DNA from: Mycolicibacterium porcinum
GTDB taxonomy: Bacteria > Actinomycetota > Actinomycetes > Mycobacteriales > Mycobacteriaceae
NCBI GenBank assembly: GCA_002086835.1
Contig: MVIG01000006.1
Location: 1-64,000 of the forward strand
Direction of reading: 5' to 3'
Length of the DNA: 64,000 nucleotides
The position numbers were made by a program, and so were the translations under genes. How positions within the stretch are numbered: the first letter of the stretch is position 1; each line of letters starts with the position of its first letter. Under the pieces are notes generated by a model. The model did no database searches and was not told the origin of the DNA. It worked only from the letters and a program-made list of their open reading frames with translations. Of this stretch, positions 7,312-16,862 are shown in pieces.

Positions 7312-9845
7312 GCCGGTTCGTCCTTTGGCGGTGCAGCAAGGTCGATTTCGACGGTGAGGCCACCGCCGGGAGTGTCGGTCGCGGAGATGGTGCCGCCCAT
7401 GGCTTCGACGAAGCCGCGGGCAACGGACAATCCCAGGCCGACGCCGATGCTGGTGTCGTGATCGCCGAGTCGCTGGAACGGTGCGAAGAGTTGTTCCTCG
7501 ACCCCGCGCGGTACGCCGGGCCCTTCGTCGATCACCGCGATCAGCACCCGGTCGGCCACCTGCCCGGCGCTGACCCGGATGGGACCGTCGGGCGCGTACC
7601 GCAGGGCGTTGTCGATCAGGTTGGCCAGCACCCGCTCGAGCAGGCCGGCGTCGGCCATCGCCACCGCATCGCCCACGTCGACCTTGACCCGGTCCAGGCC
7701 CTCACGGGTGAATCCGGTGGCGCCCTTGCTGATTCCCAGGAGTGCGCGTTGCGTTGTCTCCTCGAGATAGACCCGGCGCAGCTCGGGGCGGACCACCCCG
7801 GCCGAGAGCCGCGACGAGTCCAGCAGATTGCCGACGAGCGCGGTGAGTGCGTCGATGGATTCCTCGATGGTGGCCAGCAGTTCGGCGGTGTCCTCGTCGG
7901 AGAAGTCGATGTCCTCGCTGCGCAGGCTCGACGCGGCCGCCTTCGCCGCGGCCAATGGGGTACGGAGGTCATGGCTGACCGCCGAGAGCAACGAGCGGCG
8001 CAGTTCATCGGCCTGCGCGATGGCCTCGGCCTTGCTGGCCTCCTCGGTGAGCTCGCGCTGTTTGACCAGCCCGGCAGCTTGTTTGGCGACGGCGCTCAGC
8101 ACGCGGCGATCCCGCGCGGCCAGCTTGCGCCCGGACATCAGCAGCCAGAATTCGTCGTCTCCGACTTCGATCGCGGTGTCGGCGGTGTCCACGTCGGCGC
8201 ACGGTCTGGTGCCCACGCAGGCCACGATGTCGGCGGTCCCGTTGCCTTCCCGCAGCAGGCTCACCGCGCGTTGGGAGTATGTCTCCCGCAACCGCTCGAG
8301 CAGGGTGGTCAGATCGGCACCGCGCAGCACCGACCCGGCGAACAAGGTCAGCAGTTCGGCCTCCTGCGAGGCTTTCCTGGCTTCGCGGGCCCGGCTGGCG
8401 GCGCCGTCGACCAGCGCCGCGACCGCCACCGCGACCAGTAGCAGCACCACGACGGTGACCGCGCTGTCGGGTTCGGAGATGGTGAACGTGTGGCGGGGGT
8501 CGACCAGGAAATAGTTCAGCAGCAGCCCGGACAGCAGGGCCGAGAGTCCCGCTGGCGCAACGCCGCCGAGCAGCGCGACGATGAGCACGCCGATGAAGAA
8601 CAGAGCGCTCTCGCCGCTGACCCCGAGATAGGGGTCCAGCAGGGTCACGATCGCCAGGCAGATCGCCGACGGAACCACAAGGCTGGCAAGCCAGGACGCG
8701 ATATGACGCTGCCGAGGGGTGGCCGCCGACCAGCCGAAGCCGCGACGGGCCTGCTCGTGCGTGACCATGTGTACATCGATCTTGCCCGACTGCTGAACTA
8801 CAGCGGGGCCGATACCCTCTTCGAAGATCCGGGCCCACCGGGACCGCCGCGACGTGCCGAGCACCAACTGGGTGGCGTTGCGTTCGCGCGCGAAATCCAG
8901 TAGCGCGGTGGGTACGTCGTCGCCGACGACGGTGTGCACGGTGGCCCCCAGGCTGGTGGCCAGCTCGCGCACCTTGCCCATCTGAGGTGCCGAGACACCC
9001 GAGAGGCCGTCCCCGCGGACGACGTGTACCACCATGAGCTCGGCAGTGGACTTCGACGCGATGCGAGATGCCCTGCGCACCAGGGTTTCCGACTCGGCGC
9101 CGCCGGTGACGGCGACCACCACACGCTCGCGGGCCTCCCAGGTGTCGGTGATCTTGTTGTCGGCCCGGTACTTGGCCAGTGCGGCGTCGACCTGGTCGGC
9201 CAGCCACAGCAGCGCCAGTTCGCGCAGCGCGGTGAGGTTTCCGCGCCGGAAGTAGTTCGACAGGGCGGCATCGATGCGTTCGGGTGCGTACACGTTGCCG
9301 TGGGACAGTCTGCGGCGCAGCGCCTCCGGGGTGATGTCGACCAGCTCGATCTGATCGGCCGCCCGGACCACCTCGTCGGGAACCTTCTCCTGCTGCTCGA
9401 TTCCGGTGATCTGGGTGACCACGTCGTTGAGGCTTTCCAGGTGCTGCACGTTGACCGTCGAGATGACGGTGATCCCGGCGTCGAGTAGCTCTTCGACGTC
9501 TTGCCAGCGTTTCGGGTTCTTGCTGCCCGGGGTGTTGGTGTGGGCGAGCTCGTCGACCAGCACCACCTGCGGGTGACGGGCCAGCACCGCGGCCACGTCG
9601 AGTTCGGGGAACCGGCCTCCCCGGTACTCGACGTAGCGCGGCGGGATGGTCTCGATGCCGTCGAGCAGATCGGCGGTTTTCTTGCGCCCGTGCGTTTCGA
9701 CCACCGCGGCGACCAGGTCGGTGCCGCGCTCGAGGCGGCGGTGCGCCTCGCCGAGCATCGCATAGGTCTTCCCCACACCGGGAGCCGCACCCAGATATAT
9801 GCGCAGCTCACCGCGCTTGGCGGGACCCGACGACGGCGTACTCAC
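7308..9845 (-). CDS. kdpD: KdpD, potassium/turgor sensor histidine kinase
   Basis: An 845-aa full-length KdpD. The N-terminal KdpD domain carries the Walker-like APGVGKTYAML and VDELAHTNTPGSKN segments. It is followed by a USP-like domain, four closely spaced transmembrane segments in the middle, a GAF-like region and the kinase core: H-box SHDLRTPLA with His625, an N-box around NLIDNALRYAP and the G-boxes DEGPGVP and GVGLGLSVARG. It senses low external potassium or ionic stress and phosphorylates KdpE. It overlaps kdpE by four bases and starts 19 bases after kdpC. Confidence 0.95.
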   Translation of the reverse strand: MSTPSSGPAKRGELRIYLGAAPGVGKTYAMLGEAHRRLERGTDLVAAVVETHGRKKTADLLDGIETIPPRYVEYRGGRFPELDVAAVLARHPQVVLVDELAHTNTPGSKNPKRWQDVEELLDAGITVISTVNVQHLESLNDVVTQITGIEQQEKVPDEVVRAADQIELVDITPEALRRRLSHGNVYAPERIDAALSNYFRRGNLTALRELALLWLADQVDAALAKYRADNKITDTWEARERVVVAVTGGAESETLVRRASRIASKSTAELMVVHVVRGDGLSGVSAPQMGKVRELATSLGATVHTVVGDDVPTALLDFARERNATQLVLGTSRRSRWARIFEEGIGPAVVQQSGKIDVHMVTHEQARRGFGWSAATPRQRHIASWLASLVVPSAICLAIVTLLDPYLGVSGESALFFIGVLIVALLGGVAPAGLSALLSGLLLNYFLVDPRHTFTISEPDSAVTVVVLLLVAVAVAALVDGAASRAREARKASQEAELLTLFAGSVLRGADLTTLLERLRETYSQRAVSLLREGNGTADIVACVGTRPCADVDTADTAIEVGDDEFWLLMSGRKLAARDRRVLSAVAKQAAGLVKQRELTEEASKAEAIAQADELRRSLLSAVSHDLRTPLAAAKAAASSLRSEDIDFSDEDTAELLATIEESIDALTALVGNLLDSSRLSAGVVRPELRRVYLEETTQRALLGISKGATGFTREGLDRVKVDVGDAVAMADAGLLERVLANLIDNALRYAPDGPIRVSAGQVADRVLIAVIDEGPGVPRGVEEQLFAPFQRLGDHDTSIGVGLGLSVARGFVEAMGGTISATDTPGGGLTVEIDLAAPPKDEPA

Positions 9846-9864
9846 AAGACCATCATCCTCGTGC

Positions 9865-10725
9865 CTACAGCGAGTCGAGGGCGATGTTGAGTTCGAGCAC
9901 GTTGACCCGCGGTTCGCCGAAGAAGCCCAGGGTGCGTCCGTCGGTGTGTTGGGCCACCATGGCGCGCACCAGATCGGGGTTCAGGCCGCGAGCCTTGGCT
10001 ACCCGGTTGACCTGCAGATCGGCATAGGCCGGCGAGATGTGCGGGTCGAGCCCGCTGCCGCTGGCGGTCACGGCGTCGGCCGGCACCTGCGGATCGGCGG
10101 GCGCGCTGCCGCGGATCGGCACGATCAGCCCTGCGCTGTAGTCCTGGCCTGGCTTCGCGCATTCCACCCGGACACCCTCATACGTGTTGAGGAAGGGAGT
10201 CTTCGTCGCGTCGCATGGTTCGTTGACACTCACCACCTGGGTGGGGTGAACCACGTTGCCGCGCGCATCCCGTGGGCCGATCACCGACAGCACCGCTCCG
10301 ACTCCGCCGCCGGTGCAGAACGGACGGGCACCGTCGACCCCGTCGAGCTCGCCGACGGCCGCGCTGCGCGAGCACACCTGGGTGAGCAGGCTCGGTTTGT
10401 CGGGTTGGTCGACGACGCTCTCCGGGCCGAGGTTGCTCGCGCTGGTGGCCATCGGGTCGTACCCGTCACCGGCCATGGACGGCCGGCTCTGGAAGTAGCG
10501 GGGCAGGGGATTGCCGTCGGCGTCGGTGAAGGACTGACCGATCAGGCTGCTGCCCACCGGCTTTCCGTTCAGCTCGATCAGCGATCCGTCGGCCTTGTCG
10601 CGCAGGCCCGGGATCTGGGCCACCAGCCAGATGAAGACCGGATAGCCGATTCCCAGGATCACGGTGAGTACGAGCAGGGCCCGCAGGGCCGCTGCGTGTT
10701 GACGGAGCAGGTTGGAGAATTTCAT
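9865..10725 (-). CDS. kdpC: KdpC, Kdp complex subunit with an extracytoplasmic insertion
   Basis: The small subunit that stabilises KdpA-KdpB and assists potassium and ATP affinity. It has one N-terminal membrane helix (residues about 14-36), then an exported domain with the conserved GQSF, YFQSRPS, TASGSGLDPHISP and VNVLELNIALD segments. At 286 aa it is roughly 95 residues longer than the usual 190-aa KdpC. The extra stretch, about residues 105-205, holds four cysteines (118, 137, 171, 189) and so could be disulfide-linked outside the membrane. The ATG at 10725 follows the kdpB stop by one base. Assignment is certain; the role of the insertion is unknown. Confidence 0.95.
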   Translation of the reverse strand: MKFSNLLRQHAAALRALLVLTVILGIGYPVFIWLVAQIPGLRDKADGSLIELNGKPVGSSLIGQSFTDADGNPLPRYFQSRPSMAGDGYDPMATSASNLGPESVVDQPDKPSLLTQVCSRSAAVGELDGVDGARPFCTGGGVGAVLSVIGPRDARGNVVHPTQVVSVNEPCDATKTPFLNTYEGVRVECAKPGQDYSAGLIVPIRGSAPADPQVPADAVTASGSGLDPHISPAYADLQVNRVAKARGLNPDLVRAMVAQHTDGRTLGFFGEPRVNVLELNIALDSL

Positions 10726-10726
10726 G

Positions 10727-12910
10727 TCACATTCCCGGGAAGAGTTGGACGACGAGGTCGATCAGCTTGATGCCGATGAACGGTGCGATGATGCCGCCGA
10801 GACCGTAGACGTAGAGGTTGCGGCTCAACAGTTTTGACGCGCTGCTCGGGGTGTACCGGACACCCTTGAGCGCCAGCGGGATCAGCGCCACGATGATGAT
10901 CGCGTTGAAGATCACCGCCGACAGGATCGCCGACTGCGGGCTGTGCAGCCGCATGATGTTCAGCAGGTCCAGGCCGGGGAACAGGGCCACGAACAACGCC
11001 GGGATGATCGCGAAGTACTTCGCGATGTCGTTGGCGATCGAGAACGTGGTCAGCGCCCCGCGGGTGATCAGCAGCTGCTTGCCGATCTCGACGATCTCGA
11101 TGAGCTTGGTCGGGTCGGAGTCGAGATCGACCATGTTGCCGGCCTCTTTGGCCGCGGACGTCCCGCTGTTCATCGCGACGCCGACGTCGGCCTGGGCCAG
11201 GGCGGGCGCGTCGTTGGTGCCGTCGCCGGTCATCGCAACCAGCTTGCCGCCGGCTTGCTCCTTCTTGATCAGCGCCATCTTGTCTTCGGGCGTGGCCTCA
11301 GCGAGGAAGTCGTCGACACCGGCCTCGTCGGCGATCGCCTTGGCGGTCAACGGATTGTCTCCGGTGATCATCACGGTGCGGATGCCCATGCGGCGCATTT
11401 CGTCGAAGCGCTCCCGCATGCCCTGCTTGACGACGTCCTTGAGGTGGATCACGCCGAGCACCTCGGCCTTGCCGTTCACCACGTGACCGACTGCGAGCGG
11501 AGTGCCACCGGCGGCCGAGATCCCGTCGACGATGTCGCCGAGTTCGGTAGGCACCTTGCCGCCTTCGGCGCGGATCCATTCGGCGACGGCACCCGTGGCG
11601 CCCTTGCGCAGGCGATGGTCCCCGGACAGGTCGACACCGGACATTCGGGTGTTGGCGCTGAATTCCACCCAGTGCGCATGGTCGAGTTCACCGGGTGTAC
11701 GACCGCGCAATCCGTACTCCTGCTTGGCGAACACGACGATGGAGCGACCCTCGGGGGTCTCGTCGGCCAGGCTGGACAGCTGCGCGGCATCGGCGAGCTG
11801 CTCGGGCGTCACGCCGGACAGCGGCACGAACGCAGCGGCCTGGCGGTTGCCCAGCGTGATGGTGCCGGTCTTGTCGAGCAGCAGGGTGTTGACGTCGCCG
11901 GCGGCCTCGACGGCGCGGCCGGACATGGCCAGCACGTTGCGCTGCACGAGCCGGTCCATGCCTGCGATGCCGATCGCCGACAGCAGGGCGCCGATGGTGG
12001 TGGGGATCAGGCACACCAGCAGCGACACCATGACGATGCCCGAGATGCCGCTTCCGTTGAGCGCCAGGGTGTCCGCGACGCCCGGGTTGTTGGCCTTGGA
12101 GAAGATGGCCAGCGGCTGCAGGGTGGCGACGGCGAACACGAAGATGATCGTCAGCGAGGCCAGCAGGATGTTGAGCGCGATCTCGTTGGGAGTCTTCTGC
12201 CGGTTGGCGCCCTCGACGAGGTTGATCATCCGGTCGATGAAGCTCTCACCGGGCTTCTGGGTGATCTGCACGACGATACGGTCGGACAGCACCGTGGTGC
12301 CGCCGGTGACGGCGCTGCGGTCGCCACCGGATTCGCGGATGACCGGTGCCGATTCACCGGTGATCGCCGATTCGTCCACCGAGGCAATGCCTTCCACGAC
12401 ATCGCCGTCGCCGGGGATGACCTGGCCGGCTTCGACCACCACGACGTCGCCCTGCTGCAGCAGCGGCGCCGCGACTTCGTCCTCCTGACCCGGGGTGCCC
12501 GGCGACCAGCCGGTCAGCCGGCGGGCCATGGTGGAGGTCTTGGTTTTCCGCAGCGACTCGGCCTGGGCCTTGCCGCGCCCCTCGGCGACGGCCTCGGCCA
12601 GGTTGGCGAAGATGACCGTGAGCCACAGCCAGATGACGATCAACCCGGAGAACCAGGACGGGTTGAGGACGGCCAGGATGGTGCTCCAGACCGCGCCGAG
12701 CTCGACGATGAACATGACCGGGTTGCGCCACAGGGTGCGCGGGTCGAGCTTGCGCAGCGCGTCGGGCGTGGACTTCCACAGCATCTTCGGGTCCAGCAGG
12801 CCGCCCTTGATCCGGGAGCTCGTGCCTTTTGTCACGCTGGAGTGGCTGCCGCCGTCGGCAGCCACTCTGGCGTGACGTTCGGCGACGGGAGAGGAGGGAA
12901 CGGTTGACAT
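10727..12910 (-). CDS. kdpB: KdpB, catalytic P-type ATPase subunit of the potassium pump
   Basis: The ATP-hydrolysing subunit of KdpFABC. It shows the TGES actuator loop, the phosphorylation motif [21 protein letters not shown] and [17 protein letters not shown] in the nucleotide and hinge regions, and the seven-helix membrane arrangement. I take the ATG at 12910, one base after the kdpA stop, giving 727 aa. The frame extends ten codons further upstream into kdpA, but GAAGGA lies at the right distance for the 12910 start. The TGES serine is the site of inhibitory phosphorylation in E. coli KdpB. Translational coupling to kdpA is likely. Confidence 0.95.
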   Translation of the reverse strand: MSTVPSSPVAERHARVAADGGSHSSVTKGTSSRIKGGLLDPKMLWKSTPDALRKLDPRTLWRNPVMFIVELGAVWSTILAVLNPSWFSGLIVIWLWLTVIFANLAEAVAEGRGKAQAESLRKTKTSTMARRLTGWSPGTPGQEDEVAAPLLQQGDVVVVEAGQVIPGDGDVVEGIASVDESAITGESAPVIRESGGDRSAVTGGTTVLSDRIVVQITQKPGESFIDRMINLVEGANRQKTPNEIALNILLASLTIIFVFAVATLQPLAIFSKANNPGVADTLALNGSGISGIVMVSLLVCLIPTTIGALLSAIGIAGMDRLVQRNVLAMSGRAVEAAGDVNTLLLDKTGTITLGNRQAAAFVPLSGVTPEQLADAAQLSSLADETPEGRSIVVFAKQEYGLRGRTPGELDHAHWVEFSANTRMSGVDLSGDHRLRKGATGAVAEWIRAEGGKVPTELGDIVDGISAAGGTPLAVGHVVNGKAEVLGVIHLKDVVKQGMRERFDEMRRMGIRTVMITGDNPLTAKAIADEAGVDDFLAEATPEDKMALIKKEQAGGKLVAMTGDGTNDAPALAQADVGVAMNSGTSAAKEAGNMVDLDSDPTKLIEIVEIGKQLLITRGALTTFSIANDIAKYFAIIPALFVALFPGLDLLNIMRLHSPQSAILSAVIFNAIIIVALIPLALKGVRYTPSSASKLLSRNLYVYGLGGIIAPFIGIKLIDLVVQLFPGM

Positions 12911-12911
12911 T

Positions 12912-14582
12912 TCAGTGAATTCCTTCAGCAAGGGGCCCAAGCGCGAGCATGGGCAAGAAGGTGAGGGCGACCAGGATCAGCGTGACGCCGGCGACCATGC
13001 CGACGAACTGGGGTCGATGGGTGGGCAGGGTGCCGATGGACTCGGGCGTCTTGCCCTGTTTGGCCAGGGATCCGGCGAGCGCCAGCACGAAGATGATCGG
13101 CAGGAACCGGCCGAACACCATCGCCAGACCGAGCGCGGTGTTGTACCACTCGGTGTTGACGCTGATGCCGGCGAACGCGGAACCGTTGTTGTTGGAAGCC
13201 GACGTGAAGGCGTACAGCACCTCCGACAGGCCGTGCGGCCCGGTGTTGAGCATGCCCGCCCGTTGGCCCGGCATCGCCATGGCCACCGCGGTGCCGGTCA
13301 GCACGAGCAACGGGGTGATCAGGAAATACGTTGCGGCGAGCTTGATCTCCCGCGGAGTGATCTTCTTGCCCAGGTATTCCGGGGTGCGCCCGACCATCAG
13401 GCCCGCGACGAACACCGTGATGATCGCGAGCACCAGCATGCCGTACAGGCCGGAGCCGACGCCGCCAGGAGCCACCTCGCCGAGCTGCATGTTGAACATC
13501 GTGATCAAGCCGCCGAGGCTGGTGTACGAGTCGTGGAAGGAGTCCACCGCACCGGTCGACGTCAGCGTCGTCGCATCCGCGAACACCGCCGAATTGGCGA
13601 TGCCGAACCGTTGCTCTACACCTTCCATCGCGGCGCCGGCCGCGGTGGGTACGGTGCCGTGGGCCTGCAGCTGGAACAGCATCATCAGGCTGACGCTGAT
13701 GGTCGCGATCACGCCCATCGCGGCGGCGATCGCATAGCCCTGTTTCACGCTGCCCACCATGCGGCCGAACGTCCGCGGCAGCGAGAACGGGATCATCAGG
13801 ATCAGGAAGATCTCGACCCAGTTGGTCCAGGTGGTGGGGTTCTCGAACGGGTGCGAGGAGTTGGCGTTGAAGAAGCCGCCGCCATTGGTGCCGAGCTCCT
13901 TGATGACTTCCTGGCTGGCGACCGGGCCACCCGGGATGGTCTGCGAGCCGCCGACGAGCGTGTTGACCACCTCGCTGTGCACCGCGAAGTTCTGGATCGC
14001 GCCGCCACCCACCAGGATCAGCGCGCCGACGACCGAAATCGGCAGCAGAATACGAAGATTGCCGCGTACCAGGTCGACCCAGAAGTTGCCGAGGTCGCCG
14101 GTGTTGCGCCGGACCAGGCCGCGGACGAAGGCCATCGCCACGGCCATGCCGACCGCGGCCGAGACGAAGTTCTGTACGGCCAGGCCGGCCATCTGCACCA
14201 GGTGACCCTGAGTGGATTCACCCGAGTAGGCCTGCCAGTTCGTGTTGGTCACGAAGCTGATGGCGGTATTCCAGGCCAGCGCCGGGGTCATCGGGGTGCC
14301 CGGATCGTTCAGGTGCAGCGGCAGTTTGCCCTGCACCAGCTGCAAGACGAACAGGAACAGCACGCTGATCGCGGAAAAGGCCAGCACGCTGCGGGCATAC
14401 GCGCCCCAGGTCTGCTCGGCCTTCGGATCGGCGCCGATCAGGCGGTAGATGACACGTTCGACACGGGAATGCTTGTCGGTCGTGTACACGCGGTACATGT
14501 AATCGCCGAGCGGCACGTGCACAGCCGCCACCGCGGCGATGAGGACGACGAGGAAAACGATCCCCGCGGTTGTAGTAGTCAC
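12912..14582 (-). CDS. kdpA: KdpA, potassium channel-like subunit of the Kdp pump
   Basis: A 556-aa membrane protein of the superfamily of K+ transporters, with four pore loops. The selectivity-filter motifs are canonical: VTNTNW in loop 1, GTNGGGF in loop 2, [11 protein letters not shown] in loop 3 and SNNNGSAF in loop 4. It binds potassium on the outer face and passes it through the intersubunit tunnel to KdpB. The GTG start at 14582 overlaps the last base of the kdpF stop. It is the reference against which the divergent orphan kdpA at 14.99-16.70 kb should be compared. Confidence 0.95.
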   Translation of the reverse strand: MTTTTAGIVFLVVLIAAVAAVHVPLGDYMYRVYTTDKHSRVERVIYRLIGADPKAEQTWGAYARSVLAFSAISVLFLFVLQLVQGKLPLHLNDPGTPMTPALAWNTAISFVTNTNWQAYSGESTQGHLVQMAGLAVQNFVSAAVGMAVAMAFVRGLVRRNTGDLGNFWVDLVRGNLRILLPISVVGALILVGGGAIQNFAVHSEVVNTLVGGSQTIPGGPVASQEVIKELGTNGGGFFNANSSHPFENPTTWTNWVEIFLILMIPFSLPRTFGRMVGSVKQGYAIAAAMGVIATISVSLMMLFQLQAHGTVPTAAGAAMEGVEQRFGIANSAVFADATTLTSTGAVDSFHDSYTSLGGLITMFNMQLGEVAPGGVGSGLYGMLVLAIITVFVAGLMVGRTPEYLGKKITPREIKLAATYFLITPLLVLTGTAVAMAMPGQRAGMLNTGPHGLSEVLYAFTSASNNNGSAFAGISVNTEWYNTALGLAMVFGRFLPIIFVLALAGSLAKQGKTPESIGTLPTHRPQFVGMVAGVTLILVALTFLPMLALGPLAEGIH

Positions 14583-14671
14583 TAGAACCTCTCCGGAAAC
14601 AGCAGCGCCGCGAAGAGAAACAGCGCGATGAGGATCGCCAGGCCCAGGCCGACGACGTTTTCGTAGCTCAC
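14582..14671 (-). CDS. kdpF: KdpF, small stabilising subunit of the Kdp complex
   Basis: A 29-aa single-helix membrane peptide. It begins with GTG at 14671 ([10 protein letters not shown]) and ends PERF, matching the KdpF family, which packs against KdpA and stabilises the pump. Its start overlaps the stop of the upstream 27-aa peptide (GTGA), and its stop overlaps the kdpA GTG start by one base, so all three are translationally coupled. It is too short for ordinary gene callers, but family pattern and position are clear. Confidence 0.9.
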   Translation of the reverse strand: MSYENVVGLGLAILIALFLFAALLFPERF

Positions 14672-14751
14672 AGTCCCTCGACCAACTTCTGCACCAGGCC
14701 CAGCAGCGCGAAGATCGCCACTGTCAGCACGATGAACACCACTACGGACAT
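14668..14751 (-). CDS. 27-aa single-span membrane peptide at the head of the kdp operon
   Basis: An ATG at 14751 with GGAG seven bases upstream opens a 27-codon frame whose TGA overlaps the kdpF GTG. The product is one hydrophobic helix, beginning [10 protein letters not shown] and ending QKLVEGL. It would be the first gene of the kdp operon. I do not recognise a named family; I read it as a KdpF-like accessory peptide or a second micro-subunit. The overlap with kdpF and the good ribosome-binding site support real translation. It could also act mainly as a leader that sets kdpF translation. Confidence 0.7.
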   Translation of the reverse strand: MSVVVFIVLTVAIFALLGLVQKLVEGL

Positions 14752-14831
14752 GGGTTCTCCAACACATTTTCGAGCCGCCGGATCTCGGCGACTGATCCAG
14801 CGTCCGTCCGCCGCGGGTGGCCGGCGGGGAT

Positions 14832-14915
14832 CTTTATGTCTTCTTTACGCTCGGCTGCCGGACCTTTACGGGTTCTTTCCTGGGGACCGCTCGGGTCCTC
14901 GTCGGCGGCGTAAAG
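14832..14915. promoter_or_regulatory. Phased CTTTA repeats, candidate KdpE binding region
   Basis: The 242-base gap between the kdp operon and the orphan kdpA contains CTTTATG at 14832, CTTTACG at 14843, CTTTACG at 14864 and CTTTCC at 14875. The start-to-start spacings are 11, 21 and 11 bases, which puts all four on one helical face. An exact inverted copy, CGTAAAG, lies at 14909-14915. Direct repeats one helical turn apart suit a dimeric OmpR-type regulator. I infer KdpE binding controlling the leftward operon and perhaps the rightward orphan kdpA. Confidence 0.55.
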
Positions 14916-14993
14916 ATGCCGTCAACGGCGCCCCGCGACGGCGTAGGAAATGCGTAATCGCCGTCGAATTCGTGCGGCGCGGATTCCTACCGT

Positions 14994-16703
14994 GTGCCGG
15001 GAGTCTCGCCGCGTGAAGGAGCCGGAGCCATCGACAATTCATCGCAGTGGGGAACGGCGGCCTGGGGTCAGCTGGTCGCGATCGCCGTCCTCGTCGTATT
15101 TCTGCATGTCCCGCTGGGGAATTACCTTGCCGCTGTCTATACGTCGCGGACCCATTTGCGGGTGGAGCGAGTGATCTACCGTCTGGTCGGGGTGCGACCC
15201 GACGGCCAGCAGCGCTGGACCGGCTATCTGAGTGCGGTGCTGGCCTTTTCGGCCGTCAGTGTTCTGCTGTTGTACGGGCTCCTGCTTTTGCAGGTCTATT
15301 TGCCCGAACCATGGGGGCATAAAGGTATGACGCCGGCATTAGCGTTCAATACCGCAATTTCGTTTACGACCAATACCAGTTGGCAGAACTACCCGGGTGA
15401 GACGACACTCGGTCACGTCGGGCTGGTGGCGGGCCTTGGGGTGCAGGCCTTTGTGAGCCTGGCGGTCGGCATGTGCGTTGCGGTGGTATTGATCCGCGGG
15501 CTGGCACAGTATCAGAACCAGGAGATCGGCAATTTCTGGGTGGATCTGGTACGCACCGTGGTGCGGATCCTGCTGCCGCTGTCGGTGATCGTCACGCTGA
15601 TCCTGCTGGTTCTCGGTGTGGTCAACAACATCCAGGGCGCCCAACAGATATCGACCATCGCCGGGGGCAGCCAGACATTGCTCGGCGGTCCGGTGGCCAC
15701 GTGGGAGTCGATCAAGTTGATGTCGGGTGACGGCGGCGGGGCCTTCAACGTCAACAGCGCACATCCCTTCGAGAACCCGACACCGTTGACCAACGTCGTG
15801 GAAATCGTTGCGATGCTGGTGATCCCGGTGGCGTTCCTGCGGACCTTCGGTGTGATGGTCGGGGACCGCAAACAGGGTTGGGCGTTGTTCGCCGTCGTGG
15901 CAGCGCTGTACATCCTGGCCACGGTCGCCCTCGTCGCGGCCACTTCGGTGCCGCACGGCACCGTGGTCCACGCGGTGGGTGCACCGGTCGAGGGCACCGA
16001 GACGCGGTTCGGTGTGCCGGGCAGCGCGGCATTCGGTCAGGCGGCGACGGCCACCGGCGACGGCGCGGCGAACTCGTCGTACGACAGTTTCGTCAGCCTC
16101 GGCGGCGCGGTGCTGATGCTGAACATGATGCTCGGCGAGGTCGCCCCCGGCGGTGCAGGCAGCGGCCTGTACGGCCTGGTCATGATGGTCCTGCTGGCGG
16201 TATTTCTCGGCGGGCTGATGGTCGGGACGACACCCGAATATCTCCGGCAGCGCCTGCAGGCCAGGCACATGAAGCTCGTCAGCCTGTACCTGCTGGCGCT
16301 GCCAATCGCCGTCCTGGTCGGCACCGCGATCGCCATGGCTATGCCCGGCCAGCGCGCGGCGATGCTGAACTCCGGGCCGCACGGGCTCTCCGAGATGCTC
16401 TATGCCTTCACCAGTTCGGCGGCCAACAACGGCAGTGGTTTTGCCGGGTTCAGCGGGAACACCACCTGGTTCAATGTCGCGCTGGCCATCGCCATGGTGA
16501 TCGGCCGCTTCCTGCCGATCATCGCCGTCCTGGCCATCGCGGGGACCTTTGCCGCGCAGCGTCCCGGTGTCGTCACCGCAGGGACGTTGCGGACCTATAC
16601 GCCCACCTTCGTGGTGCTGACCCTGGCCACGACCCTGCTCCTCATCGGGTTGGAGTACCTGCCGGCGCTCGTGGTCGGCCCCGGCGCCGACGCGTTTCGA
16701 TGA
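14994..16703 (+). CDS. Orphan KdpA paralogue with altered pore loop
   Basis: A 569-aa KdpA homologue, full length through all four pore loops but with no kdpB or kdpC beside it. Loops 1, 3 and 4 read TTNTSW (125-130), GEVAPGGAGSG (381-391) and SSAANNGSGF (474-483), close to the canonical KdpA. Loop 2 reads SGDGGGAF (244-251) where the operon copy has GTNGGGFF, placing an acidic residue in the potassium filter. The only in-frame standard start seen is GTG at 14994. A strong AAGGAG sits eight bases before an in-frame ATC at 15034, so the true start is uncertain. It is divergent from the kdp operon and followed by three LysA-like pseudoenzyme genes. Confidence 0.85.
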   Translation: MPGVSPREGAGAIDNSSQWGTAAWGQLVAIAVLVVFLHVPLGNYLAAVYTSRTHLRVERVIYRLVGVRPDGQQRWTGYLSAVLAFSAVSVLLLYGLLLLQVYLPEPWGHKGMTPALAFNTAISFTTNTSWQNYPGETTLGHVGLVAGLGVQAFVSLAVGMCVAVVLIRGLAQYQNQEIGNFWVDLVRTVVRILLPLSVIVTLILLVLGVVNNIQGAQQISTIAGGSQTLLGGPVATWESIKLMSGDGGGAFNVNSAHPFENPTPLTNVVEIVAMLVIPVAFLRTFGVMVGDRKQGWALFAVVAALYILATVALVAATSVPHGTVVHAVGAPVEGTETRFGVPGSAAFGQAATATGDGAANSSYDSFVSLGGAVLMLNMMLGEVAPGGAGSGLYGLVMMVLLAVFLGGLMVGTTPEYLRQRLQARHMKLVSLYLLALPIAVLVGTAIAMAMPGQRAAMLNSGPHGLSEMLYAFTSSAANNGSGFAGFSGNTTWFNVALAIAMVIGRFLPIIAVLAIAGTFAAQRPGVVTAGTLRTYTPTFVVLTLATTLLLIGLEYLPALVVGPGADAFR

Positions 16704-16715
16704 GTCGGTGATCAA

Positions 16716-16737
16716 GGGGCCGTCAAGGTCGGGCCCC
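16716..16737 (+). terminator. Possible weak hairpin after the orphan kdpA
   Basis: GGGGCC (16716-16721) and GGCCCC (16732-16737) form a 6-bp GC stem with a 10-base loop, 13 bases after the orphan kdpA stop. There is no T-tract. It may attenuate transcription before the next gene. The assignment is weak. Confidence 0.3.
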
Positions 16738-16742
16738 AAGGT

Positions 16743-16766
16743 GTCAAGAGACCGCTAAAACCCTGG
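16743..16766 (+). promoter_or_regulatory. 24-base element shared upstream of LysA-like copies 1 and 3 (first copy)
   Basis: A 24-base ungapped match to 18364-18387: GTCAAGA, three variable bases, CGC, then CTGG at the end, 17 of 24 identical. This copy lies about 97 bases before the first LysA-like start and the other about 79 bases before the third. It could be a shared promoter or operator, or a leftover of the gene duplication. Confidence 0.35.
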
Positions 16767-16862
16767 TCAGCGGGGCTGCGCTGCGGGATGGTCAGAGAAT
16801 GGCCACTGGCAGCGGGCCAGGGCCGCGGTTGAGGAAGAACGTTTGAGAAAGAACAAGGTCTC

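Noticed and set aside
10943..12907. A 650-codon plus-strand frame opposite kdpB
   Set aside because: It mirrors the codon structure of kdpB, which is unmistakable; the antisense product has no domain pattern.
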